From Algorimicrobium sp002414705 (lineage in GTDB: Bacteria > Bacteroidota > Bacteroidia > Flavobacteriales > Flavobacteriaceae), in assembly GCA_963972425.1 (NCBI GenBank), contig CAXAUF010000005.1, positions 45,223 to 109,222 on the forward strand: a DNA stretch of 64,000 bases. Reading direction: 5' to 3'. Numbering within the stretch: the first letter of the stretch is position 1; the number at the start of each line of letters is the position of its first letter. Below the pieces are notes generated by a model. The model saw only the letters and a program-made list of their open reading frames with translations, was not told where the DNA came from and searched no databases. Below, piece after piece: positions 1 to 10,884 of this stretch. The position numbers and the translations under genes are program-made.

Positions 1-1014
1 ATAACGTCTACCTCTTTCACTATCTAGAAATGAACCTATAGAACCACTTCCTGCTGCTGCATGCCATTGTGGAGCTCCGGTTAACAATAAATTTATTGTA
101 TGGTCTTCATTAGGCTGATAACCTAAAGAGAAAAAATACGTTTGACCTTGACCTTGCGTATTATCTACATAACCATCACCTTGCCAGTGCCCTAATAAAC
201 CTGAAAAAGACCAACCTTTATCACTTACGCCTGTAGAGAAATATGCAGTAGATTTAATGTAATTATCATTACCTACCATTTGCTGAACAAAGCCACCTGC
301 TTTTCTATCAATTGTTTTAGTCACTATGTTCACTGTTCCACCTACTGAAGAAATAGCTAACTTAGAAGCACCTAAGCCACGTTGTACTTGAATAGCATTT
401 GCTACTTCAGTTACACCTTGCCAGTTAGACCAGTACATTTTACCATCTTCCATACCATTAATAGGTTGTCCATTTAATAAAAATGCAATGTTTGTTTGAT
501 CAAAACCACGTAAAAACATTTGACCATCACCAAATCCACCTGCCTGAAGTGTTTGTACAGAAGGAGTAGATTTTAATAACACAGGTAAATCAAAATTTCC
601 TGATTTTTCTCGAATTTCAGAAGATCGAATAGTAGAGACTGCAATAGGTGTTGCTCTATCTTCAGCTAAATCAATAACTCCAGATCCAACGATTACAACT
701 TCTTCTAACGTATTATCGCTTTCTAAAACGATTTTACCTAAATCCTTACTACCTGTTACAGTTACTGTTTTCGTACCGTAACCAACATAAGAAATTACTA
801 ATACTGCATTAGTACTTCCTGTAGTAATTGTAAAATTACCATCAAAATCAGAAGATACACCATTGGTAGTACCTCTCTCTATGATGTTGGCACCAGGAAG
901 TGGCGCGTTCATTTCGGCATCCATGATAGTACCTGTTACAGTACTTTGAGCCATTGTAATACCAGTAAACAAAAATGCTACTGCTAAAAATAATAATCTT
1001 GTAATTTTTTTCAT
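1..1014 (-). CDS. TonB-dependent receptor, N-terminal part (cut by window edge)
   Basis: These are the first 338 residues of an outer-membrane TonB-dependent receptor; the rest lies beyond the left edge. My translation of the reverse strand shows a signal peptide of about 23 residues ending in ITMAQ, then a CarboxypepD-reg-like beta-sandwich (about residues 24-110, with the GTTNGVSSDFDGNF stretch typical of Bacteroidota receptors), then a TonB plug domain (about 130-240) with FLLNGQPINGMEDG. The start is the ATG at 1012-1014, directly before the signal peptide and 32 bases downstream of a -7 promoter element. Substrate cannot be told from this part; whether a SusD partner follows is outside the window. 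The receptor class is certain, the ligand unknown. Confidence 0.9.
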   Translation of the reverse strand, partial: MKKITRLLFLAVAFLFTGITMAQSTVTGTIMDAEMNAPLPGANIIERGTTNGVSSDFDGNFTITTGSTNAVLVISYVGYGTKTVTVTGSKDLGKIVLESDNTLEEVVIVGSGVIDLAEDRATPIAVSTIRSSEIREKSGNFDLPVLLKSTPSVQTLQAGGFGDGQMFLRGFDQTNIAFLLNGQPINGMEDGKMYWSNWQGVTEVANAIQVQRGLGASKLAISSVGGTVNIVTKTIDRKAGGFVQQMVGNDNYIKSTAYFSTGVSDKGWSFSGLLGHWQGDGYVDNTQGQGQTYFFSLGYQPNEDHTINLLLTGAPQWHAAAGSGSIGSFLDSERGRRY

Positions 1015-1046
1015 TGTATTAAAAAGATTGGTTTTTAAATTTTCGG

Positions 1047-1054
1047 CAAAATTA
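1047..1054 (-). promoter_or_regulatory. -7 promoter element (TAATTTTG) for the truncated TonB receptor
   Basis: On the reverse strand this reads TAATTTTG, an exact match to the Bacteroidota -7 consensus TAnnTTTG, and lies just upstream of the receptor start. No convincing -33 TTG was found at the usual distance. Confidence 0.5.
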
Positions 1055-1180
1055 AACCTTTTAAGCATTTTAACATTACTTTAAGGTTAAGAATTTCCGA
1101 TTGTGTGAAGATATTAATTTTTAACCATTAACAATATGATAAGAAATAAAGCTATTAACAGTTTTTTTAACAAAAAAATA

Positions 1181-2821
1181 TTATTTTTTTAAGTAATATC
1201 TCAATAGGTTGGCAGTAGAAGCATCATGATTGATAAAAGTGTTATTTTTTATATCCTCCAAAATATTAGTCGCTAATTGCTTTCCAAGCTCCACACCAAA
1301 CTGATCGTAACTAAAAATATTCCAAATAACACCTTGAACAAATATTTTATGCTCATAAAGGGCAATAAGTTTCCCTAAACTTTCTGGAGTTAGTTTCTTT
1401 ATGAAAATGGTATTCGTTGGATTGTTTCCAGTAAACACCTTAAAAGGCACTAATTCTTTGACACGTCCTAATGGTTTATGCTGCTGTTTAAATTCAGTAA
1501 TAACATCTGCTTCCGTTTTTCCATTCATTAACGCTTCAGTTTGTGCAATGAAATTAGAAATTAATTTATCTTGATGCTCTTGATTTCCATGCAATGATTG
1601 TGCAAAACCAATAAAATCTGCTGGAATTAATTTAGTTCCTTGATGAATTAACTGAAAAAAAGCATGTTGTGAATTCGTACCTGGTTCTCCCCAAATTAGT
1701 GTTCCTGTTTGGTAAGTTACGGGTTGACCATTTCGGTCTACAGATTTCCCATTACTTTCCATAATGCCTTGCTGTAAATAGGTTGCAAACTGATTTAGAT
1801 ATTGAGTATATGGAATAACGGCTTCACTTTCTGCATGGAAAAAATTGTTATACCAAATACTAATTAAAGCTAAAACAACTGGAATATTTTCTTTGAAAGG
1901 TGCTGTTTTAAAATGGGAATCCATTGTATGTGCACCTTTTAACAGGTTATTAAAATTATCATAACCTACAGATAAACTTATGGATAATCCAACAGCGCTC
2001 CATAATGAGAATCTACCACCAACCCAATCCCACATTGGGAAAATATTATCGGTTTGAATTCCAAATTTTTGAACACTCTCAATGTTTGTTGATACGGCCA
2101 CAAAATGTTTGGCTATAGCATCTTCTGTGGTGTAATTTAAAAACCATTCACGAATAGTGTTCGCATTAGAAAGGGTTTCTTGCGTGGTAAACGTTTTTGA
2201 AACAATGACGAATAGTGTGGTTTCTGGATTTAGTTTTTTTATCACTTCATTTACATGATCACCATCCACATTACTCACAAAATGTGTTGTTAAGTGGTTT
2301 TTATAAAACTGCAAAGCTTCTACAACCATGGAAGGACCTAAATCTGAACCTCCAATACCTATATTAACTATGTCGGTAAAAGGTTTCCCTGTAAAACCAG
2401 TAAGATTGCCATTTACTACGCGATTAGTAAAATTTTTAATTTGCTTTTTTACCTGATGTATTTCTGGAATAACATTAACACCATCCACCAAAACTGTTGC
2501 ATCTTTCGGTGCTCTTAAAGCGGTATGTAAAACAGCACGTCCTTCAGTTTCATTAATAGCTTCTCCAGAAAACTGACTATTTATTGCATCCTGTAATTTC
2601 GTTTCTTCAGCTAATTTTAGCAGTAATGAAAACGTTTCATCTGTGATTCTGTTTTTTGAAAAATCGACGAAAAAATCATCCCACTCAATAGAAAATACAT
2701 CTGCGCGATTGGCATTATTTGCAAATAAATCAGTCATTTTCTGATTTTTCATAGCTAAAAAATGCTCATGAAGATTTTGCCACGCATTCGTGGTGGTTGG
2801 GTTTATTTTAGGTAATGACAT
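1181..2821 (-). CDS. pgi: Glucose-6-phosphate isomerase
   Basis: Cytoplasmic glycolytic and gluconeogenic enzyme interconverting glucose 6-phosphate and fructose 6-phosphate. The 546-residue product is full length and carries the family's signatures: GIGGSDLGP in the first SIS domain, SKTFTTQET for phosphate binding, WVGGRFSLWSAVGL, the catalytic glutamate region ESNGKS, GEPGTNSQHAFFQLIHQG, and the late lysine in GKQLA. It is the last gene of an apparent four-gene transcription unit (DUF3108, kynA, M23 lipoprotein, pgi), starting only four bases after the M23 stop codon. Its product feeds GlmS (29157-31004) through fructose 6-phosphate, although the two genes are not linked. No odd residues seen. 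Confidence 0.97.
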   Translation of the reverse strand: MSLPKINPTTTNAWQNLHEHFLAMKNQKMTDLFANNANRADVFSIEWDDFFVDFSKNRITDETFSLLLKLAEETKLQDAINSQFSGEAINETEGRAVLHTALRAPKDATVLVDGVNVIPEIHQVKKQIKNFTNRVVNGNLTGFTGKPFTDIVNIGIGGSDLGPSMVVEALQFYKNHLTTHFVSNVDGDHVNEVIKKLNPETTLFVIVSKTFTTQETLSNANTIREWFLNYTTEDAIAKHFVAVSTNIESVQKFGIQTDNIFPMWDWVGGRFSLWSAVGLSISLSVGYDNFNNLLKGAHTMDSHFKTAPFKENIPVVLALISIWYNNFFHAESEAVIPYTQYLNQFATYLQQGIMESNGKSVDRNGQPVTYQTGTLIWGEPGTNSQHAFFQLIHQGTKLIPADFIGFAQSLHGNQEHQDKLISNFIAQTEALMNGKTEADVITEFKQQHKPLGRVKELVPFKVFTGNNPTNTIFIKKLTPESLGKLIALYEHKIFVQGVIWNIFSYDQFGVELGKQLATNILEDIKNNTFINHDASTANLLRYYLKK

Positions 2822-2825
2822 AAGC

Positions 2826-4112
2826 TTAATCTAATTGTGTAATTAAATCTTCTGGTGTAGATTCTAAACTATTCGATTCTTGAACCTTTATAGCGTCCAA
2901 TTGTATTTTTAATGGTTTAATAAAGTCTAAATATCTAACTTTTAAACTATCGGAAATGGGTTCAGATTCTGGTAATTTTTGCTTAAACGGATCTACTTGT
3001 TTCCCATTTTTCCAAAAACGATAACATACGTGAGGTCCAGATGTATTTCCCGTCATACCTACCCAACCAATAACATCTCCTTGCTTCACATGCTGTCCAA
3101 CTTTCACGTTCTGTTTTTTCATATGAAGATATTGGGTTTCGTAAGTAGAATTATGTCTAATTTTTACATAATTACCATTCCCTCTAGTGTAAGCAGATTT
3201 GGTAACGGTTCCGTTGGCTGTAGAACGAATTGGCGTACCAATATTTGCCGAAAAATCGGTTCCTTTATGTGGTCTAATTCTATTTCCATAAAGCGCAATA
3301 CGTCTTTTTAAATTATACCGAGATGTAATTCGTTTATACTCTACTGGTGCTTTTAAAAAAGCACGACGTAAGTTTTTAGCTTCTTCATTAAAATAATCTG
3401 TAATTCGTTTTACAGAATCAGTTTCAAATTCAAAGGCATAAAAAGGTTCACTTTTATGTTCAAAATAAGCTGCTTTAATATTATCAATACCAGCATAAAG
3501 TGTATCGTCAATATACTTATCAGTATAAATTATTTTGAAATGGTCGCCTTTTTGAAGTCTGGTAAAATCTATTGTCCAAGCATAAATATCAGACATTTTA
3601 TACGCAAGAAGTAAACTTTTTCCACCATCTGAAAGTGTTTGAGAAAGATCGCTAGTAATAACACCTGCAAACTCTTTTTCAACATAAGTTATGGGCTTTC
3701 TACTCGTAAAGGCATGAATAGAATCTTTAAAATTAAGAACTACATATTCCTCCCGATTGGGTTGATAGATAAAAGAAAGTGCTTGTTGGAGAGAATCTTT
3801 TGAGCATAAAACGGTATATGGTTTTCCTAATTGCAGTTTTCTAATATCAAAATCATTTTTTGTTTCTTCAGCAATCTGAAAAATTTTAGGATAGCCAATT
3901 TTATAGCGTTCCATAATAACACCAAAACTTTCACCTTTACGAATTGTATCGCGTTTAACGATATAATCATTTAAGTTAAAACCAAATTCTTTCAGTTCCT
4001 CTGGTGGTATAATAGCTGCAAACTCATCTATTTCAACAGGTTCTGACTGGTCGTTTTTACAACCTAATAATGTTATAAAAACAGCAATTAGAATTATAAA
4101 TTTTCTCCCCAT
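2826..4112 (-). CDS. M23-family peptidoglycan DD-metallopeptidase-like lipoprotein
   Basis: Predicted cell-envelope lipoprotein of 428 residues: signal peptide with lipobox TLLGC (Cys18), then a LysM-like or OapA-like segment, then an M23 (LytM) domain near the C terminus. The start is placed at the ATG at 4110-4112 because it opens the lipoprotein signal; an upstream in-frame ATG at 4190 would run through the end of kynA and bury the signal. The gene then overlaps kynA by 19 bases. Zinc-site motif HKGTD (His282, Asp286) is present, but the family's HxH motif reads HVC (His361, Cys363), so one expected zinc-ligand histidine is a cysteine. The fold assignment is firm; hydrolytic activity is uncertain. 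Confidence 0.88.
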   Translation of the reverse strand: MGRKFIILIAVFITLLGCKNDQSEPVEIDEFAAIIPPEELKEFGFNLNDYIVKRDTIRKGESFGVIMERYKIGYPKIFQIAEETKNDFDIRKLQLGKPYTVLCSKDSLQQALSFIYQPNREEYVVLNFKDSIHAFTSRKPITYVEKEFAGVITSDLSQTLSDGGKSLLLAYKMSDIYAWTIDFTRLQKGDHFKIIYTDKYIDDTLYAGIDNIKAAYFEHKSEPFYAFEFETDSVKRITDYFNEEAKNLRRAFLKAPVEYKRITSRYNLKRRIALYGNRIRPHKGTDFSANIGTPIRSTANGTVTKSAYTRGNGNYVKIRHNSTYETQYLHMKKQNVKVGQHVKQGDVIGWVGMTGNTSGPHVCYRFWKNGKQVDPFKQKLPESEPISDSLKVRYLDFIKPLKIQLDAIKVQESNSLESTPEDLITQLD

Positions 4113-5011
4113 TCCGCTAGCTCTTGTTTGCTCCATAGTTCTGGAAAGAATATTCGTCTTTGATATTTTGGATGCATGTATTTTACCCATTCACTTCCTC
4201 CTGTTGCTTCTGCAGTTTTACCACCTATATTTAAATAATGGTTGGCCGTATTATAATGTGCCATAACCCATTTAATATTCACCGTATAGTCATAATGACG
4301 CATGGCATTTACTAAATCTTTATTTGTTCTTACTTCTTCTGGCAATTCTTTGAACTTGGTCCAAAGGTTACTTTTGTTATAGAATTTCGCAAATCTAATA
4401 AATTCCTCTTTGTATCGTTCTTCAAAAACTGTTAATAAATAGCTTTTTTTACCCGTTTTGTAGTCTTTTCCTGCTGCTTGCCAGTATAAATGCTCAAAAG
4501 CATGTTCAAATGGTGTATTTCTGTCAATGGTTTCACGAAAACGATTATCTATTAAATTTATTAATTCGGTAGATGAAATCTCAATTTTACGATACTGTGC
4601 GCTTTGAAAACCACTAGCTGGTGTTAAAGTTAATCGGAATTTATTATACTGTTCCACATCCATTCCATCTCGCATAATTTCGAAAGATGATGTTAACATA
4701 TCAAAATACCGACTAATACGCATGAGTTTTGTTGAAAAGAAATCGGCCGATAGTTTTTCTGCAGTTGCAACTTGATCTATTTCCCAAAGTATCATTTTAA
4801 ATAACAACTCGTTTATTTGATGATACATGATAAAAACCATTTCGTCAGGTAAAACAGAACGTTGTGTTTGCAAATCTAAAAGCGCATCGGTCTGAATATA
4901 ATCCCAATAATTAATGGGCTTACTATATAATAAACCTTGTAAGTGGACATTTAAATCTTGACTTATATTATCAAATTTTTCTTTGAGTTGGTTGGTTATG
5001 TCGTTATTCAT
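4094..5011 (-). CDS. kynA: Tryptophan 2,3-dioxygenase
   Basis: Cytoplasmic heme enzyme opening the indole ring of L-tryptophan to N-formylkynurenine, first step of the kynurenine pathway. The 305-residue protein carries the family signatures: YWDYIQTDALLDLQ near residue 35-48, the active-site His64 in MYHQINEL, the tryptophan-binding Arg126 in the block FRLTLTPASGFQSAQYR, and a probable heme-ligand His252 in KWVMAHYNTA, followed by a divergent form of the usual glycine-rich GTGGS loop (here EATGGS). Its 3' end overlaps the M23 gene and its start is four bases from the DUF3108 gene. Later kynurenine genes are not in the window. Assignment is by family recognition, with high confidence. Confidence 0.93.
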   Translation of the reverse strand: MNNDITNQLKEKFDNISQDLNVHLQGLLYSKPINYWDYIQTDALLDLQTQRSVLPDEMVFIMYHQINELLFKMILWEIDQVATAEKLSADFFSTKLMRISRYFDMLTSSFEIMRDGMDVEQYNKFRLTLTPASGFQSAQYRKIEISSTELINLIDNRFRETIDRNTPFEHAFEHLYWQAAGKDYKTGKKSYLLTVFEERYKEEFIRFAKFYNKSNLWTKFKELPEEVRTNKDLVNAMRHYDYTVNIKWVMAHYNTANHYLNIGGKTAEATGGSEWVKYMHPKYQRRIFFPELWSKQELAEWGENL

Positions 5012-5015
5012 GCTA

Positions 5016-5798
5016 TTAATTTTCTACTATAATTTTAAAAGGGTGTTTTAAACCTTTAAAGGCGTCTAAATCGGCTCGTAATGAACCTACAGCCAAATCG
5101 GCTTTGATACGTAAAGGTATTCTATTTTTATCATTTGAAACCCATAACGTTAGGCTTTCTTCTTCCTTAAATACGCGACCTGCCATAACATACGGTCTAA
5201 ATTTTAAGGCGTTAACTTTTCCAAAACTAGTGGTAATGACTTCGATACCTAAATACCGTAATTTGAAGCCATAATTTTCTTCATCAAAAAACATATTAAT
5301 TTCAACTTCATCATTTATTTTAAGATTATCGATATCCAAATTATTACGCAAATAATAAAATGTAGATACCATATCTTGAATTTTAGGCTTGGTATCAAAC
5401 GATTTTTTTTTATTATGTTTTATATTATTAACATGTGCTTTGTTATTGGTTTGATCGAATTCTATTTCAATATTTTTAGTATGTCCGCCTTCATCAATAT
5501 CTCTGATAAATTTATAAGGTATATTCAATTTTTTATCGAAATAACTTTCATAACGATCCTCTACTTTAAAAAACCAACTTACAGCACCTGTTGTCCACCC
5601 TTTTCCAACAACATGAAAAACAGGTTTGTTTTTATACATGGATTCGTTTACGGTTAGTGTTGCTTCTCCAGCTTTCATCCAACCGCTATAACTCATTTCA
5701 AAACGAAACCATTCGCCAACACCATAAGCACTCTCCATTTGAGAAAAAGCAGAACTTAAAGTTAAAATGGCAATGCATGTAATTAGTATTTTTCTCAT
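5016..5798 (-). CDS. Secreted DUF3108 domain protein
   Basis: Exported protein of 260 residues with a signal peptide ending around AFSQ and no membrane segments afterwards; the rest is beta-rich and matches what I know of the DUF3108 family (start motif GEWFRFEMSYSGWMKAGEA, late motif LRADLDAFKG). Function of the family is not established; it is usually periplasmic. I chose the ATG at 5796-5798 because it opens the signal peptide; a candidate further upstream would add nine residues without purpose. It is the first gene of the unit that continues with kynA, M23 and pgi, and a -7 element lies about 68 bases upstream. Confidence 0.82.
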   Translation of the reverse strand: MRKILITCIAILTLSSAFSQMESAYGVGEWFRFEMSYSGWMKAGEATLTVNESMYKNKPVFHVVGKGWTTGAVSWFFKVEDRYESYFDKKLNIPYKFIRDIDEGGHTKNIEIEFDQTNNKAHVNNIKHNKKKSFDTKPKIQDMVSTFYYLRNNLDIDNLKINDEVEINMFFDEENYGFKLRYLGIEVITTSFGKVNALKFRPYVMAGRVFKEEESLTLWVSNDKNRIPLRIKADLAVGSLRADLDAFKGLKHPFKIIVEN

Positions 5799-5865
5799 AA
5801 CATTGATTCTAATTGTAAACCACAACTGTAACGTTGCTTTTATTAATAGATTACAATTATTATTC

Positions 5866-5873
5866 CAAAAATA
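5866..5873 (-). promoter_or_regulatory. -7 promoter element (TATTTTTG) for the DUF3108-kynA-M23-pgi unit
   Basis: Reverse-strand TATTTTTG matches TAnnTTTG and sits between the terminator after hppD and the DUF3108 start. No clear -33 element. Confidence 0.4.
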
Positions 5874-5880
5874 TGAAACA

Positions 5881-5913
5881 AAAAACTCTATCTGTAATTA
5901 TGATAGAGTTTTT
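5881..5913 (-). terminator. Rho-independent terminator after hppD
   Basis: Perfect stem AACTCTATC / GATAGAGTT with a 9-base loop and a run of T on both strands. It follows the hppD stop (5936) on the reverse strand and separates it from the DUF3108 unit. Confidence 0.75.
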
Positions 5914-5935
5914 ATGTTATTCATATTTTTAATTA

Positions 5936-7099
<1,164 letters not shown>

Positions 7100-7163
7100 A
7101 ATACTGTTAGTTGTTGATTCGTTAATATGTTAATTTGATAACGAATGTTTATTATTTTGTTTT

Positions 7164-7236
7164 AGCCCTGATTGAAGCGGCATCCTTTTTTGTTTGTCAC
7201 AAAAAATATACAGCGAAAAGCGGGAAATAGCTTCTA
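7164..7236 (+). ncRNA. Structured intergenic element, candidate Flavo-1-like RNA
   Basis: Between hmgA and hppD lies a GC-richer block opening with AGCCCTGATTGAAGCGG and closing with AGCGAAAAGCGGGAAATAGC. Seen pairings on the plus strand: outer GAAGC (7174-7178) with GCTTC (7230-7234), and inner TTTTTTG (7186-7192) with CAAAAAA (7200-7206) around a 7-base loop. The wording closely resembles a repeated intergenic motif I remember from many Flavobacteria genomes, which I believe is the Rfam Flavo-1 RNA; this is from memory and unverified. Orientation is inferred from that resemblance. No open reading frame covers it. Confidence 0.5.
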
Positions 7237-7237
7237 A

Positions 7238-8401
<1,164 letters not shown>

Positions 8402-8649
8402 GTTTTTAAATTTTTAAATCGGGTGCTTTTTTAAAAAAAATAACACCACATTATAAACTACATAAAGATACTAAAATAAATATGATTTTACCGATAAGCA
8501 TCGGATTTGAAAACATAAAAGATATGTATGTTATTCTGGATTTCTCTTAATAAGAAACTGAAGATGGGCTAATAAATCTATCCAAAAATGTGTCATAACT
8601 CAACAAATATCGATAAAAAATATGACTTTTTATTAAAATGTGAAAGGCT

Positions 8650-10884
8650 TTAAAACCAGAAGCCTAAATTAAAAAACCAAATACCTCTTTTCATTTCGGG
8701 ACTCCATGTGTATTTTGCTTCAATGGGTCCGATAAAGGATTCTACAGAGTAACCAATGGCATAACCTGTGTAGTTAGGCGTGGTAATCCATTCGCCAGAA
8801 TCGAAAATATTATCGGCCACATTTGCGAAATTTGCGGCTCCTACAATATGATGTTTTTTAAATAATTCGTAATCTACAGTTAGCATAGTTTTTACATAAC
8901 TATTACCCGGAATAGACAGATAGTCATAACCATAAAATGAAACAAAATTATTAATGAAATTAGACCCATAACCACCTAAAACAAAATCTAAATATTGTGT
9001 TGAGTCTTCACCTATTTTAAAACCTCCTTGAGCTGTTAGGTTGGCAGATAATTTACCAAAACTTTTGGCATAACCCATGTTTGCTTTTGCTATTGAAAAT
9101 TCTGAAAAATTTTCGTTATAATCTGATGAATATAAATATAAATGAAAATCACCATCAAAATAAAACCCTTCGTTAGGGAAATACTTATTATCATAGGTGT
9201 CTAATTTCAGCTTACCGTAAACGCTTAAATAATCACTATTATCAAAGGTTGTTTCATCCGTATTATTGTTATCTGTTAAAATGGTTTCAGAAATAACTTT
9301 AAACCGCTTATGCTCTCCACCTAATGTTAAAGCAAAATTATTTCCTAATACTGTTTGTGCATATATTTGATTAGTAAAATCGTCTACCTCAATATCCAAT
9401 TTATTAACATTCAAATCCGTTAAGTCTTCCTCTGACAATAATGATGTTGCTGGAATATTTTTCTTAAACTGATTAAAGCGCGAGGTAACTCCAATACTCC
9501 AATAAAACCCTTTATCTATATAATAATCAAAACTATACCGAATGTTATCACCCAAAACAAAATCTAAAGATGCTACATCGTTATTAAAAACAAGCCTTTT
9601 ACGGGTTAAATTAACTAATACGCCTGTTTTATAAAGATCATCATAATGTGCACTTAACTTAAAAAATGTTCGGGTTCGTGTTTCTAAAACAGTAACATCC
9701 AAATCATATTCTTGTTCGTTTTCTGTAGGGTGTAATTGATAAACAACACTGTCAAAATTATTGGTGGCTGCTAAATTATTAACACCTTCTACAAAACTCA
9801 TATATTCAATTTTTGTTTCAGGCTTCATTTTTAATTTCCCTATAACATACGAGCGTGTATATTTATCATTCCCGGAAATATTAATATTTTTTATCCGAAT
9901 ACTATCTATAGGCTTTATTGGGCCAAACTTTATAGGTTTTACAACCTGTTGATTGACTATTTTTACTAAATCGTCCGTTTTTTTATTTGCTGCTAACACA
10001 CCATTCTCAATAATGCTTTTCCCATCACTAAACGAAATAACAGTATAATCAGTAATATTTGGCTTGATATAAACGTCCGTTTTTTTAGCCTTAACTTTCA
10101 TATCATTAATAGTCCGATAATTATTAATTTGAAGAATAATATCTGGAGCTGAACGCAGTTCTTCTCTTGTTGCTAAATCATCTTGAACATCCACACCAAT
10201 AATAATGTCCATGCCTTTTGCTTTCAATTCATCTATTGGATAATTATTAACAACACCACCATCTATTAATATTTGATCGTTAATAACTACCGGTTGAAAT
10301 AATGACGGAAACGCACCACTAGCAACTATTGACTGTGCTAAACTCCCTTTATCCAAAATTACAGCTTGACCAGTTTCTACATTGGTAGCTATACAAAAAA
10401 AAGGAATTGGTAATTTGCTAAAATCTTCCACATCACTAACATGTAAGGTGAGTTTTGATAATAAACTCAACGTATTTTGACCTCTAGATAAGGCGGATGG
10501 CAACTTTAATTTAAACTTATCAAAGGGTAAGGTAATGGCATATTTTTCAGAATTATCACGCTCGTAAAACGTTTTAGCTGCTCGTGGTAAATTATCATTT
10601 ATAATTTTATCAAAGTCAACATCTTTAAAAATAGAATCTATTTGTTTTCCAGAATATCCTGAAGCATATAATGATCCAATTATGGCACCCATACTGGTTC
10701 CTGCTACATAATCTACACGAATACCTAAACTATCTATAACTTTTAAAACACCAATATGCGCCAGACCTTTTGCACCACCTCCACTTAAAACCAAGCCTAC
10801 TTTAACATCATCATTTGTGTCCTGATTTTGGGAAAAACCAGTCATGATGACGAAAAAACAAAAGATTATTAAGGTAGACTTCAT
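8650..10884 (-). CDS. Patatin-like phospholipase fused to POTRA and outer-membrane beta-barrel
   Basis: Exported 744-residue protein built like a PlpD-type type Vd autotransporter. After a signal peptide (to about residue 19) comes a patatin lipase domain with the oxyanion loop GGGAKG (residues 35-40), nucleophile Ser64 in GTSMG, and catalytic Asp in DGGVVNNYP. A linker with a POTRA-like segment follows (about 330-410, starting RIKNINISGNDKYTR), then a C-terminal beta-barrel ending in aromatic WFFNLGFWF. It probably sits in the outer membrane with the lipase on one face; the lipid substrate is unknown. Its ATG overlaps the uvrC stop codon in an ATGA junction, implying translational coupling. 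Catalytic dyad intact. Confidence 0.9.
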   Translation of the reverse strand: MKSTLIIFCFFVIMTGFSQNQDTNDDVKVGLVLSGGGAKGLAHIGVLKVIDSLGIRVDYVAGTSMGAIIGSLYASGYSGKQIDSIFKDVDFDKIINDNLPRAAKTFYERDNSEKYAITLPFDKFKLKLPSALSRGQNTLSLLSKLTLHVSDVEDFSKLPIPFFCIATNVETGQAVILDKGSLAQSIVASGAFPSLFQPVVINDQILIDGGVVNNYPIDELKAKGMDIIIGVDVQDDLATREELRSAPDIILQINNYRTINDMKVKAKKTDVYIKPNITDYTVISFSDGKSIIENGVLAANKKTDDLVKIVNQQVVKPIKFGPIKPIDSIRIKNINISGNDKYTRSYVIGKLKMKPETKIEYMSFVEGVNNLAATNNFDSVVYQLHPTENEQEYDLDVTVLETRTRTFFKLSAHYDDLYKTGVLVNLTRKRLVFNNDVASLDFVLGDNIRYSFDYYIDKGFYWSIGVTSRFNQFKKNIPATSLLSEEDLTDLNVNKLDIEVDDFTNQIYAQTVLGNNFALTLGGEHKRFKVISETILTDNNNTDETTFDNSDYLSVYGKLKLDTYDNKYFPNEGFYFDGDFHLYLYSSDYNENFSEFSIAKANMGYAKSFGKLSANLTAQGGFKIGEDSTQYLDFVLGGYGSNFINNFVSFYGYDYLSIPGNSYVKTMLTVDYELFKKHHIVGAANFANVADNIFDSGEWITTPNYTGYAIGYSVESFIGPIEAKYTWSPEMKRGIWFFNLGFWF

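Noticed and set aside
2826..4190. Longer start for the M23 lipoprotein at 4190
   Set aside because: The extension runs deep into kynA and hides the lipoprotein signal; the internal ATG at 4110-4112 opens a proper signal peptide with lipobox.
8645..8664. GGCTT/AAGCC hairpin at the end of the patatin gene as a terminator
   Set aside because: Five-base stem with a long loop and no proper T run on the reverse strand.
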